A stretch of 64,000 nucleotides of DNA from assembly GCF_004519305.1 (NCBI RefSeq), contig NZ_SOZA01000011.1, positions 83,260 to 147,259 on the forward strand. The letters run 5' to 3'. This stretch comes from Pseudomonas sp. RIT623. Lineage in GTDB: Bacteria > Pseudomonadota > Gammaproteobacteria > Pseudomonadales > Pseudomonadaceae. This document shows, in pieces, positions 20,457-28,134 of the stretch; the stretch's first letter is position 1, and each line of letters begins with the position of its first letter. The position numbers and the translations under genes were made by a program. The notes beneath the pieces are model-generated. The model was not told where the DNA came from and searched no databases. It was given only the letters and a program-made list of their open reading frames with translations.

Positions 20457-20870
20457 ATGGTTGCTCACCTGATTCAATTCGCGACAGATCACTTCATCCT
20501 GGTGGCGATCTTCGTCGTTCTGCTGGTTTTGCTGCTGATCAACGAAGTCCGCCGCGGCGGCCAGAGCCTGAGCAACGGCCAGCTGACCGCGCTGGTCAAC
20601 GCCGACAAGGCGCTGGTGATCGATATCCGCCCCGCCAAGGACTACTCGGCCGGGCACATCGTCGGGGCAGTGAACATCCCGCAGGACAAGCTGGTCAGCC
20701 GCATGACCGAGCTGGAAAAGCACAAAGAGAAGACCCTGATCGTCGTCGACGCGATGGGCCAGCAGTCCGGCAGCATTTGCCGCGAGCTGCTCAAGGCTGG
20801 TTACACCGCGGCCAAGCTCAGCGGTGGCGTATCCAGCTGGAAAGCCGATAACCTGCCCCTGGTGAAGTGA
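20457..20870 (+). CDS. Membrane-anchored rhodanese-like protein (YibN-like)
   Basis: 137 residues with one N-terminal membrane segment (HFILVAIFVVLLVLLLINEV, about 11-30) followed by a rhodanese fold (about 40-135). The conserved acidic loop is seen in ALVIDIRPAKDYSAGHIVGA. In the position of the catalytic loop, which normally holds C-x-x-G-x-R, the protein reads VVDAMGQQSGSIC; the usual Cys is absent, so sulfurtransferase activity is doubtful. It lies one base before grxC and upstream of secB, the same order as E. coli yibN-grxC-secB. A role near protein export is inference from that context. Confidence 0.85.
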   Translation: MVAHLIQFATDHFILVAIFVVLLVLLLINEVRRGGQSLSNGQLTALVNADKALVIDIRPAKDYSAGHIVGAVNIPQDKLVSRMTELEKHKEKTLIVVDAMGQQSGSICRELLKAGYTAAKLSGGVSSWKADNLPLVK

Positions 20871-20871
20871 C

Positions 20872-21126
20872 ATGAAGCCCGTCATCGTTTACTCCAGCGA
20901 CTACTGCCCCTACTGCATGCGCGCCAAGTCCCTGCTCCAGAGCAAGGGCGTGGCGTTCGAAGAGATCAAGGTCGACGGCAAGCCCCAACTGCGCGCCGAG
21001 ATGAGCCAGAAGGCGGGCCGCACCTCGGTGCCGCAGATCTGGATCGGCAGTATGCATGTCGGGGGTTGCGATGACCTCTATGCCCTGGAGCGCGCCGGCA
21101 AGCTCGACGCGCTGCTGGCGGCCTGA
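20872..21126 (+). CDS. grxC: Glutaredoxin 3
   Basis: 84-residue cytosolic thiol-disulfide oxidoreductase using glutathione. The dithiol active site CPYC occurs at residues 11-14 in VIVYSSDYCPYCMRAKSLL, with the cis-Pro segment TSVPQIWIG and the GGCDDL glutathione-binding loop. It starts one base after the rhodanese stop, so the two are translationally linked, and secB follows by 39 bases. Confidence 0.97.
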   Translation: MKPVIVYSSDYCPYCMRAKSLLQSKGVAFEEIKVDGKPQLRAEMSQKAGRTSVPQIWIGSMHVGGCDDLYALERAGKLDALLAA

Positions 21127-21165
21127 TTCGCACTGCATTCAAGAACATTAGGAAAAGGATCTGCC

Positions 21166-21651
21166 ATGACCGAGCAACAGACCAACGGCGCTGCCGCTGA
21201 AGAAACCGCACCACAATTCTCCCTGCAGCGCATCTATGTGCGCGACCTGTCGTTCGAGGCGCCGAAAAGCCCGCAGATCTTCCGCCAGCAGTGGGAGCCG
21301 AGCGTCTCGCTGGACCTGAACACCCGTCAGAAAGCCCTGGAAGGCGACTTCCACGAAGTAGTGCTGACCCTGTCGGTTACCGTCAAGAACGGTGACGAAG
21401 TGGCGTTCATCGCCGAAGTGCAGCAGGCTGGTATCTTCCTGATCGCCAACCTGGATGCCGCTTCGATGAGCCACACCCTCGGCGCGTTCTGCCCGAACAT
21501 TCTGTTCCCGTACGCCCGCGAGACCCTGGATAGCCTGGTGACCCGCGGCTCGTTCCCGGCGCTGATGCTGTCGCCGGTCAACTTCGACGCCCTGTACGCG
21601 CAAGAGATGCAGCGCATGCAGGAAGCCGGTGAAGTGCCGACCGTGCAGTAA
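21166..21651 (+). CDS. secB: Protein-export chaperone SecB
   Basis: 161 residues. This tetrameric cytosolic chaperone keeps preproteins unfolded and delivers them to SecA. The SecB core is clear: [20 protein letters not shown] near the N terminus, then [11 protein letters not shown] and [20 protein letters not shown]. It is the last gene of the rhodanese-grxC-secB unit and is followed at once by a terminator. AGGAAAAGGA precedes the ATG. Confidence 0.98.
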   Translation: MTEQQTNGAAAEETAPQFSLQRIYVRDLSFEAPKSPQIFRQQWEPSVSLDLNTRQKALEGDFHEVVLTLSVTVKNGDEVAFIAEVQQAGIFLIANLDAASMSHTLGAFCPNILFPYARETLDSLVTRGSFPALMLSPVNFDALYAQEMQRMQEAGEVPTVQ

Positions 21652-21665
21652 TTTCTGCCGGTAAA

Positions 21666-21695
21666 GAAAAAGGCGACCTTCGTGGTCGCCTTTTT
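21666..21695. terminator. Bidirectional terminator between secB and trmL
   Basis: AAAAAGGCGACC-TTCGT-GGTCGCCTTTTT, a hairpin with A-run and T-run on both sides, lies between the convergent secB and trmL genes and can end both. Confidence 0.88.
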
Positions 21696-21734
21696 CATGT
21701 CTTGTGCTGGTATAGGGCCTGAGAGGCGAGCACA

Positions 21735-22196
21735 TCAGCTTCCGGCAAACCCCTGCTGGCGCCACGCCTCGTACACCGTCACCGCCACGGTGTTGGACAG
21801 GTTCAAGCTCCGGCACCCCGGCCGCATCGGCAGGCGCAGGCGTTGTTCGGCAGGCAGGCTGTCCAGCACCTCGGCCGGCAGGCCACGGCTTTCGGGCCCG
21901 AACAGGAAGGCGTCACCGGGCTGGTACTCGACCTCATTGAACGGGTGCGAGCCTTTGGTGGTGAACGCGAACAGTCGAGGCTGATTCAGGCTTTCCAGGC
22001 ATTCGGCCAGGCTTTGGTGGCGCTGTAGCGTGGCATACTCGTGGTAGTCCAGCCCCGCGCGGCGCAGGCGTTTGTCGTCCAGTTCGAAGCTGATCGGCTC
22101 GATCAGGTGCAAGGCGCAGCCGCTGTTGGCGCACAGGCGGATGATGTTGCCGGTATTCGGCGGAATTTCTGGTTGAAAAAGGATGACGTGAAACAT
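21735..22196 (-). CDS. trmL: tRNA (cytidine/uridine-2'-O-)-methyltransferase TrmL
   Basis: 153-residue SPOUT-class methyltransferase modifying the wobble position (34) of tRNA-Leu isoacceptors. It begins [20 protein letters not shown], with the SAM-binding knot in [12 protein letters not shown] and [20 protein letters not shown]. The ATG at 22196 overlaps the divergent ATG of the next gene by two bases (plus-strand CATG). The longer open frame upstream is not used by the family. Confidence 0.95.
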   Translation of the reverse strand: MFHVILFQPEIPPNTGNIIRLCANSGCALHLIEPISFELDDKRLRRAGLDYHEYATLQRHQSLAECLESLNQPRLFAFTTKGSHPFNEVEYQPGDAFLFGPESRGLPAEVLDSLPAEQRLRLPMRPGCRSLNLSNTVAVTVYEAWRQQGFAGS

Positions 22197-22632
22197 GCAC
22201 GGCTCCAAGCATGAAGATGACGAGCATTCTACCCCCGAAGCGGACCCGCGTTCGAAGGCCTGGCCGCGAGTGCTGTTGTCGCTGGCGATCTTCGGCATGC
22301 TCGTGGGCCTGATGATCGGCCGCTTGACGGCACCCGAGGAGCGGGTGCTGGAGCAGGTGGAAGTGGTACAGGGTGGTCTCGACCTGTGGTTCAACGAACA
22401 ACCGCAGTTGCATGGCGAGAATGTCGAGGGCACCGTGGCGCTGGTGTTCCAGGCCGAGGGCAAGGCCGCCCGCGGTCAGTTGCTGTTGCAGGGCAAGCCG
22501 GTGGGTTGGCGTTTGCAGAAAAGCGAGGAAGGCTTGCTGCTGACGCTGGTCGCCGCACGCCCCCTGCGCGGGGAATGGTCTGGCGCGCAGGAGGCGGGGC
22601 GTTGGCGGGTGCAGGTGCGCCTGCACGAATAA
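22195..22632 (+). CDS. Small single-pass membrane protein of unknown function
   Basis: 145 residues: a charged N terminus, one membrane segment ([19 protein letters not shown], about 26-44) and a beta-rich domain of about 95 residues ([29 protein letters not shown] at the end), probably periplasmic. I do not recognise a named family. The start codon shares two bases with the divergent trmL start, so both genes must use a common 5' region. If that ATG is wrong, GTG codon 26 (22270) would remove the charged N terminus. No operon partner is visible. Confidence 0.75.
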   Translation: MHGSKHEDDEHSTPEADPRSKAWPRVLLSLAIFGMLVGLMIGRLTAPEERVLEQVEVVQGGLDLWFNEQPQLHGENVEGTVALVFQAEGKAARGQLLLQGKPVGWRLQKSEEGLLLTLVAARPLRGEWSGAQEAGRWRVQVRLHE

Positions 22633-22875
22633 AAGAGGGGATTGCCCGGCCTGCCTGTACCAGGGTCCCCGAAACTGGAGATGTCTGGGTTATTGCAGGT
22701 GTCGTGCCAGTTTTATGGGTATGGAAAAGCAAGGGTTTGCCCATATCTACAGCGGTCTTGGCGGATTATTTGCCTCGCCACGGTGCAAGGGGCACGTAAT
22801 CGGTGCATGAACCGCTCCCACGACATCCATAGCGTGGGAGCGGGCTTGCCCTGCAATTCGTTGCAACGTTTGGGC
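22633..22875. repeat. Gap with an inverted REP-like repeat between the membrane protein gene and ntrC
   Basis: The gap separates two convergent genes. It contains an 11-bp inverted repeat CCGCTCCCACG (22812-22822) / CGTGGGAGCGG (22833-22843) followed by GCTTGCCC, related to the REP units at 28001 and 59523. Nothing else was seen. Confidence 0.6.
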
Positions 22876-24312
22876 TCAGTGCTCTTGCGCTTCGTCGTCA
22901 TCCCCGCCGTCAACATTCATCCCCAGCTCCTTGATCTTGCGCGTCAGGGTATTGCGTCCCCAGCCCAGCAACAGCGCCGCATCGCGACGGCGCCCGGCGG
23001 TGTGCTTGAGCGCGGTCTCGATCATGATCCGCTCGAAGCTCGGCACCGCGCTGTCCAGCAGGTCGCTCTGACCGCGGGCCAGGGCCTGGTCGGCCCACTG
23101 GCGCAGGGCCTGCTCCCAGTTGGTGACCGGCGCGGCGTCTTGTGGCAGGTTGAGCAGCTCGGGTGGCAAGTCGCCGATCAGCACTTCGCGGCTGGAGGCC
23201 ATCACGGTGATCCAGCGGCAGGTGTTCTCCAGCTGGCGCACGTTGCCCGGCCAGGGCAGGTTGCGAATGAACGCCTCGGTTTCCGGCTTGAGCAGCTTGG
23301 GCTCCACGGCCAGCTCCTGGGCAGCGCGGCCGAGAAAGTGACGGGCCAGCGCCGGGATGTCCTCGCGACGGTCGGCCAGGCGCGGGATATGGATGCGAAT
23401 CACATTCAGGCGGTGAAACAGGTCCTCACGGAACTTGCCGGCCTGGACCAGGGATTCGAGGTTCTGGTGGGTGGCGGCGATGATGCGCACGTCCACCTTC
23501 ACCGGTACATGCCCGCCGACCCGGTAGAACTCGCCATCGGCCAGTACCCGTAGCAGGCGAGTCTGGGTGTCGGCGGGCATGTCGCCGATCTCGTCGAGGA
23601 ACAACGTACCGCCGTCGGCCTGCTCGAAACGGCCGCGGCGCAGGTTGGCGGCACCGGTGAACGCGCCTTTCTCATGGCCGAACAGCTCGGACTCCATCAG
23701 GTCCTTGGGGATCGCCGCCATGTTCAGCGCGATGAACGGCGCAGCCGCCCGTGGGCTGTGGCGGTGCAAGGCGTGGGCCACCAGCTCCTTGCCGGTTCCC
23801 GACTCGCCGTTGATCAGCACGGTGATGTTGGAGTGGCTGAGCCGGCCGATGGCGCGGAACACCTCCTGCATTGCCGGCGCCTCGCCGATGATCTCGGGGG
23901 TGCGGGCCAGGGCCTGGGGTACTTCCAGGGCCTGTTGCTCCTGGGCGTGCTGGTTGGCGCGCTTGACCAGCGATACCGCTTCATCCACGTCGAACGGCTT
24001 GGGCAGGTACTCGAAGGCGCCGCCCTGGTATGAGGCCACGGCGCTGTCCAGGTCGGAGTGGGCGGTCATGATGATCACCGGCAGCCCTGGGTGCTGTTCG
24101 CGGATCTGCGCCAGCAGGTCGAGGCCACTGGCCCCCGGCATGCGGATATCGGAGATGATCACGTCCGGTTGCTGGCGGGCCAGGCGACCCATGACGCCAT
24201 CGGCGCTGTCGAAGCTCTGGGTGGTCATGCCTTCCTGTTGCAGGGCTTTTTCCAGCACCCAGCGGATGGAACGATCATCATCGACGATCCAGACGGTTTC
24301 ACTTCGGCTCAT
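22876..24312 (-). CDS. ntrC: Nitrogen response regulator NtrC (sigma-54 activator)
   Basis: 478-residue bacterial enhancer-binding protein activating sigma-54 promoters under nitrogen limitation. Receiver domain (about 5-120) with the phospho-acceptor Asp in DVIISDIRMPG; AAA+ domain (about 140-380) with Walker A GESGTGKE, the sigma-54 contact loop GAFTGA and Walker B GGTLFLDEIGDM; C-terminal Fis-type helix-turn-helix (AALLLGWGRNTLTRKIKELG). The start overlaps the ntrB stop by 4 bases, giving coupled translation. Likely direct targets in this window are glnA and possibly ntrB. Confidence 0.97.
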   Translation of the reverse strand: MSRSETVWIVDDDRSIRWVLEKALQQEGMTTQSFDSADGVMGRLARQQPDVIISDIRMPGASGLDLLAQIREQHPGLPVIIMTAHSDLDSAVASYQGGAFEYLPKPFDVDEAVSLVKRANQHAQEQQALEVPQALARTPEIIGEAPAMQEVFRAIGRLSHSNITVLINGESGTGKELVAHALHRHSPRAAAPFIALNMAAIPKDLMESELFGHEKGAFTGAANLRRGRFEQADGGTLFLDEIGDMPADTQTRLLRVLADGEFYRVGGHVPVKVDVRIIAATHQNLESLVQAGKFREDLFHRLNVIRIHIPRLADRREDIPALARHFLGRAAQELAVEPKLLKPETEAFIRNLPWPGNVRQLENTCRWITVMASSREVLIGDLPPELLNLPQDAAPVTNWEQALRQWADQALARGQSDLLDSAVPSFERIMIETALKHTAGRRRDAALLLGWGRNTLTRKIKELGMNVDGGDDDEAQEH

Positions 24313-25394
24313 GGGGCGGTGGCTCCTTGTTCCAGGGGCAGGTAGATGGAGAACGTGGTGTGGCCGGGGTGGCTCTCGCACTCGATCAGGCCCTGGTGCT
24401 GGCTGATGATGTTCTGGGTGATGGCCAGGCCCAGCCCGGTGCCGTCCGGGCGGCCGCTGACCATGGGGTAGAAGAGGGTGTCCTGCAGTTCGGCTGGGAT
24501 GCCGGGGCCGTTGTCGACGATCTCGACCCGCGCCACCAGGCGGTGGCGCACATGGCCGATGGTGAACTGGCGCACCGCGCGGCTGCGCAGGGTGATGCGG
24601 CCCAGGCGCAGCTCGTTCTGGCCGCCGATGGCCTGCATGGCGTTGCGCACGATGTTGAGCACGGCCTGGATCATCTGCTCGCGGTCGATCAGCACATCCG
24701 GCAGGCTCGGGTCGTAGTCGCGCACCAGGGTTATGCCGCCCTGGCTCTCGGCCTCGACCAGGCTGCATACCCGTTCGAGCACTTCGTGGATGTTGGTCAT
24801 GGCCAGCGACGGCAACTTGTTCGAGCCGAGCATGCGGTCGACCAAATTGCGTAGGCGGTCGGCTTCTTCGATGATCACGTTGGTGTAGTCGCGCAGACCG
24901 TCCTCGGGCAGTTCGCGGGCTAGCAGTTGGGCTGCGCCACGGATGCCGCCGAGGGGGTTCTTGATCTCGTGGGCCAGGCCGCGCACCAGCATCTTGGTGG
25001 TTTCCTGCTTGCTCAACTGGGCTTCTTCCTTGGTGATGCGCAATAACCGGTCGCGCGGGTGCACCTCGAGCAACAGCAGGGTCTGGCCCTGGTGCAGGAT
25101 GGGGGTCACGGCGTAGTCGACGGTGATGGTCTGCCCGGTCAGCGAGGTCAGTTGGGCTTCGCGCTTGGTGAACGGATGCGCGTGCTCCACGGCCTGGCGC
25201 AGCGAGTTGAGCGCCTCGGTCGATTCGGTGAATAGCTCACTGATGAACTGCCCATGGCTGCGCTGGCCGCTGACGGCCAAGAGCATTTCCGCGGCCGGGT
25301 TCATATATTCCAGGCGCAATTCGCCATTGAGCAGCAGCGTGGCTGTGGTCAGGTTGTCCAGAAGCAGACGGTGCTGTGCATCGCTGATGGTCAT
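24309..25394 (-). CDS. ntrB: Nitrogen sensor histidine kinase NtrB
   Basis: 361-residue cytosolic kinase/phosphatase for NtrC, normally controlled by PII protein. It has an N-terminal PAS domain (about 1-115), a dimerisation H-box with the phosphorylated His in VRGLAHEIKNPLGGIRG (about 140), and a HATPase domain with N-box NIVRNAMQAI, IVDNGPGIP and GRPDGTGLGLAI. There are no membrane segments, as expected. It is upstream of and overlaps ntrC. Confidence 0.96.
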   Translation of the reverse strand: MTISDAQHRLLLDNLTTATLLLNGELRLEYMNPAAEMLLAVSGQRSHGQFISELFTESTEALNSLRQAVEHAHPFTKREAQLTSLTGQTITVDYAVTPILHQGQTLLLLEVHPRDRLLRITKEEAQLSKQETTKMLVRGLAHEIKNPLGGIRGAAQLLARELPEDGLRDYTNVIIEEADRLRNLVDRMLGSNKLPSLAMTNIHEVLERVCSLVEAESQGGITLVRDYDPSLPDVLIDREQMIQAVLNIVRNAMQAIGGQNELRLGRITLRSRAVRQFTIGHVRHRLVARVEIVDNGPGIPAELQDTLFYPMVSGRPDGTGLGLAITQNIISQHQGLIECESHPGHTTFSIYLPLEQGATAP

Positions 25395-25480
25395 AAGGCG
25401 TCGTTGACCTCTTTTGGCACAGTGGCGCCCGAGGGCTCTGGCCTGGGGCGCGCACGGAAGAGTGCTGGATGCAGTGAAAA

Positions 25481-25496
25481 TGCAAGAACCAAACCA
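25481..25496 (-). promoter_or_regulatory. Candidate sigma-54 promoter ahead of ntrB
   Basis: On the minus strand TGGTTTGGTTCTTGCA keeps the GG and GC dinucleotides at the correct 10-base spacing and the TTGC box, but the -24 box is otherwise weak. The predicted start is about 75 bases ahead of ntrB. It occurs together with an NtrC-like site about 160 bases upstream. Confidence 0.4.
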
Positions 25497-25624
25497 AAGC
25501 TCCGAAAAGAAGCGGGAAATCCAGACAAAGACCTGAAATTGCGCGAACTCTAGCCAGAAAGCCCTGGGTTATTGATTCTTTCGATCCAAAATGGGGTGCA
25601 TGATAGGGCGCATCGCCTATCCGT

Positions 25625-25639
25625 GCACCAATATGGAGC
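25625..25639. promoter_or_regulatory. NtrC-like binding site upstream of ntrB
   Basis: GCACCAATATGGAGC fits the GCAC-N7-GTGC NtrC pattern with one mismatch. It lies just past the aroQ stop in the gap before ntrB. Confidence 0.5.
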
Positions 25640-25648
25640 ATAGGGTGG

Positions 25649-26191
25649 TCAGCGCAATTTGCACAGCTGGGCGCTGGCGCGAACCAGGGCGAGATGGCGC
25701 GTGGAGTCCTGGGTGCGATGTTGCAAGGCGTCGGCCAAGTGATTGGCGCAATGCTCTGGTGGGGTCTGGTCAAAGCGGGCCAGGTCGCTCAACAGCTGTT
25801 CCTGGAGCAGGTCCAGTTCAGGGCGCACTTCGTTGGCCAGGTCGCGGCGTGGCTGGGTTGGTGCTTGTCGGGCGCGATGCCAGGTGTCGAGCAGGTGGTA
25901 CTGCAGGAGCTTGTTGGCTTCGATCTGGTCGGCAAAAAACGCCCCGGCGCGAGCCGGGTCCAGATGGTGGGCGACGGCGGCCTGGCGTGCGCTGAGCAAC
26001 ACCTGGTGCTCGCGGTCGCTGGCTTGCACGGGTTGCTGGTGATCCCACTTGTGCAGCGCGACAGCCTCGGCCAGGTCCAGGCGCCGGTCGATGGTGGCAA
26101 GCAACTGGTCCAGGGAAGGCGTGATGCTCGGTGAGGAGGCACAACCGGATAGGGCGAAGCAGCAGGTCAGGGCGAGGGTGGTGGCACGCAT
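25649..26191 (-). CDS. AroQ-class chorismate mutase predicted as a lipoprotein
   Basis: 180 residues. Chorismate mutase converts chorismate to prephenate. The AroQ helical pattern is visible in LDQLLATIDRRLDLAEAVAL, HKWDHQQPVQASDREHQVLL and FFADQIEANKLLQYHLLD, carrying the expected Arg, Lys, Arg-Glu and Gln positions of the secreted AroQ-gamma subclass. The N terminus MRATTLALTCCFALSGCASS ends in a lipobox (LSGC, Cys 17), so the enzyme would be tethered to a membrane and not free in the periplasm. The ATG at 26191 has AGGAG at 7 bases; the upstream 39 codons of the open frame are rejected. It lies between ntrB and glnA, separated from glnA by a terminator. Confidence 0.78.
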   Translation of the reverse strand: MRATTLALTCCFALSGCASSPSITPSLDQLLATIDRRLDLAEAVALHKWDHQQPVQASDREHQVLLSARQAAVAHHLDPARAGAFFADQIEANKLLQYHLLDTWHRARQAPTQPRRDLANEVRPELDLLQEQLLSDLARFDQTPPEHCANHLADALQHRTQDSTRHLALVRASAQLCKLR

Positions 26192-26274
26192 GGCGATCTC
26201 CTTTGGAATGAAGCCTCGAGTGTCGCCTTTGGCTTTACGGCGGCTATATAGGTGTTGTTCGATGATGAGGGCGT

Positions 26275-26306
26275 GAAAAAGAAACGGCCTCCCGAAGGAG
26301 GCCGTC
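26275..26306 (-). terminator. glnA terminator
   Basis: Plus strand ACGGCCTCC-CGAA-GGAGGCCGT (26284-26305). On the minus strand the stem is followed by TTTCTTTTT. It lies about 30 bases after the glnA stop. Confidence 0.85.
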
Positions 26307-26337
26307 ATGCTGTCATCGACGCGGAGCGCCGATCAGA

Positions 26338-27744
26338 TCAGCAGCTGTAGTACAGCTCGTATTCCAGCGGGTGCACGAAGGTACGGACCTTGATCTCTTC
26401 CTCGCTCTTCAGCTCGATGAAGGCATCGATGAAGTCGTCGGAGAACACGCCGCCCTTGGTCAGGAACGCACGGCCCTTGTCCAGCTCTTCCAGGGCTTCC
26501 TTCAGGCTGCCGCAAACCTGCGGGATGTCCTTGGCCTCTTCCGGCGGCAGGTCATACAGGTTCTTGTCGGCGGCGTCGCCTGGGTGGATCTTGTTCTGGA
26601 TACCGTCCAGGCCAGCCATCAGCAGGGCCGCGAAGGCCAGGTACGGGTTGGCCGATGGGTCCGGGAAGCGCGCTTCGATACGGCGGGCTTTCGGGCTGCC
26701 GACGTAGGGAATACGGATCGAGGCGGAACGGTTGCGTGCCGAGTAGGCCAGCATGACCGGGGCTTCGAAGCCTGGGACCAGGCGCTTGTACGAGTTGGTC
26801 GACGGGTTGGTGAAGCCGTTCAGGGCCTTGCCGTGCTTGATGATGCCGCCGATGAAGTACAGGGCGGTGTCGGACAGGCCTGCATAGCCTTCGCCGGCGA
26901 AGGTGTTCTTGCCTTCTTTCCAGATCGACATGTGCACGTGCATGCCCGAACCGTTGTCGCCGTACAGCGGCTTGGGCATGAAGGTGGCGGTACGGCCGTA
27001 GGCGTCGGCAACGTTGTGCACCACGTACTTCAGGGCCTGTACTTCGTCAGCCTTCTTCACCAGGGTGTTGAACTTGACGCCGATTTCGTTCTGACCGGCG
27101 GTCGCCACTTCGTGGTGGTGAACTTCGACGGTCTGACCCATCTCTTCCAGTGCGTTGCACATGGCGGTACGGATTTCGTGGTCGTGGTCGAACGGCGGAA
27201 CCGGGAAGTAACCGCCTTTCACGCCCGGACGGTGGCCTTTGTTGCCGCCTTCGACGTCGGCATCGGACATCCACGAGCCTTGCTCGGAGAAGATCTTGAA
27301 CATCGAGCCGGAGATGTCCGACTTGAACTTCACTTCGTCGAAGATGAAGAACTCAGGCTCAGGGCCGGCGAACACGGTGTCACCGATGCCGGTGCTCTTG
27401 AGGTACTCTTCGGCGCGCTTGGCGATCGCACGTGGGTCGCGATCGTAGCCCTGCATGCTCGACGGGTCGACGATGTCGCAGGTGATGATCAGGGTCGGCT
27501 CTTCGGTGAACGGATCGAGCACGGCGGTCTCGTCGACCGGCATCAGGATCATGTCCGAGGCTTCGATGCCTTTCCAGCCAGCGATGGAGGAGCCGTCGAA
27601 CATCTTGCCGACTTCGAAGAAGTCTTCGTCCAGGCCATCGCGCGCCGGCATGGTCACGTGATGCTGAACGCCTTTGGTGTCCGTGAAACGCAGATCAATC
27701 CACTTGACGTCATGATCTTTGATGAGTTGAACCGACTTCGACAT
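26338..27744 (-). CDS. glnA: Glutamine synthetase type I
   Basis: 468-residue dodecameric enzyme making glutamine from glutamate, ammonia and ATP, the main ammonia-assimilation step. Start [20 protein letters not shown] at ATG 27744 with GGAGGA upstream. Motifs: [17 protein letters not shown], the ATP-binding region with [10 protein letters not shown], and the adenylylation site in [17 protein letters not shown], where the Tyr would be modified by GlnE. It is preceded by a sigma-54 promoter and NtrC enhancer sites. It is divergent from thiI. Confidence 0.98.
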   Translation of the reverse strand: MSKSVQLIKDHDVKWIDLRFTDTKGVQHHVTMPARDGLDEDFFEVGKMFDGSSIAGWKGIEASDMILMPVDETAVLDPFTEEPTLIITCDIVDPSSMQGYDRDPRAIAKRAEEYLKSTGIGDTVFAGPEPEFFIFDEVKFKSDISGSMFKIFSEQGSWMSDADVEGGNKGHRPGVKGGYFPVPPFDHDHEIRTAMCNALEEMGQTVEVHHHEVATAGQNEIGVKFNTLVKKADEVQALKYVVHNVADAYGRTATFMPKPLYGDNGSGMHVHMSIWKEGKNTFAGEGYAGLSDTALYFIGGIIKHGKALNGFTNPSTNSYKRLVPGFEAPVMLAYSARNRSASIRIPYVGSPKARRIEARFPDPSANPYLAFAALLMAGLDGIQNKIHPGDAADKNLYDLPPEEAKDIPQVCGSLKEALEELDKGRAFLTKGGVFSDDFIDAFIELKSEEEIKVRTFVHPLEYELYYSC

Positions 27745-27841
27745 GTTGTCCTCCGGATGGTCTAGGGCGCTTGGCCGCGGCCCTGGAAAAAGGGTGTCGC
27801 TGGGCGCGGATAGTCGGCCAAGCTTACCTGCCTCACAAGGG

Positions 27842-27857
27842 AGCAAATTGCATGCCA
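27842..27857 (-). promoter_or_regulatory. Sigma-54 promoter of glnA
   Basis: On the minus strand TGGCATGCAATTTGCT differs at one position from the consensus TGGCACG-N4-TTGCW. The predicted transcription start is near 27831. Confidence 0.85.
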
Positions 27858-27931
27858 GTGCCCGAAAATGGCGAGGGCGGGATAAAAGGGGACGTTGGCG
27901 GGCATTTGCCAAGGTGGCGCTGATAAAGAGT

Positions 27932-27946
27932 GCACTCATAAGATGC
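27932..27946. promoter_or_regulatory. NtrC enhancer site, proximal, upstream of glnA
   Basis: GCACTCATAAGATGC fits GCAC-N7-GTGC with one mismatch. It is centred about 108 bases upstream of the predicted glnA start. Confidence 0.65.
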
Positions 27947-27962
27947 GCTTTTCGGGACTAAT

Positions 27963-27977
27963 GCACCATTATGGTGC
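27963..27977. promoter_or_regulatory. NtrC enhancer site, distal, upstream of glnA
   Basis: GCACCATTATGGTGC is a full match to GCAC-N7-GTGC with 7-bp inverted arms, centred about 139 bases upstream of the predicted glnA start and 31 bases (three turns) from the proximal site. Confidence 0.85.
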
Positions 27978-28083
27978 TTGCCTGGGTGAAAGCCTCATCG
28001 AGGGGCAAACCCGCTCCCACGGGTACGTGCGCGAGAAATCCAACCTCTGTACAAAAGTTGGTCAAAAGCTGAGCAATTTCCGC

Positions 28084-28089
28084 TATAAT
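28084..28089 (+). promoter_or_regulatory. Candidate -10 box for thiI
   Basis: A perfect TATAAT lies 45 bases ahead of the thiI ATG. No good -35 is found at 17 bases; TTGGTC is 20 bases upstream. Confidence 0.5.
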
Positions 28090-28134
28090 TCGCGCCCCTC
28101 ATTTTCGGTAGGCCCTGGGCGCGCTGTTAAACCA

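Larger units (their letters stand above)
27745..28134. promoter_or_regulatory. glnA-thiI divergent regulatory region
   Basis: 390 bases without a gene. In order: the glnA leader of about 85 bases, a sigma-54 promoter (27842-27857), two NtrC sites (27932-27946 and 27963-27977), a lone REP-like remnant GGGCAAACCCGCTCCCAC near 28003, and the thiI -10 box (28084-28089). Confidence 0.8.
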
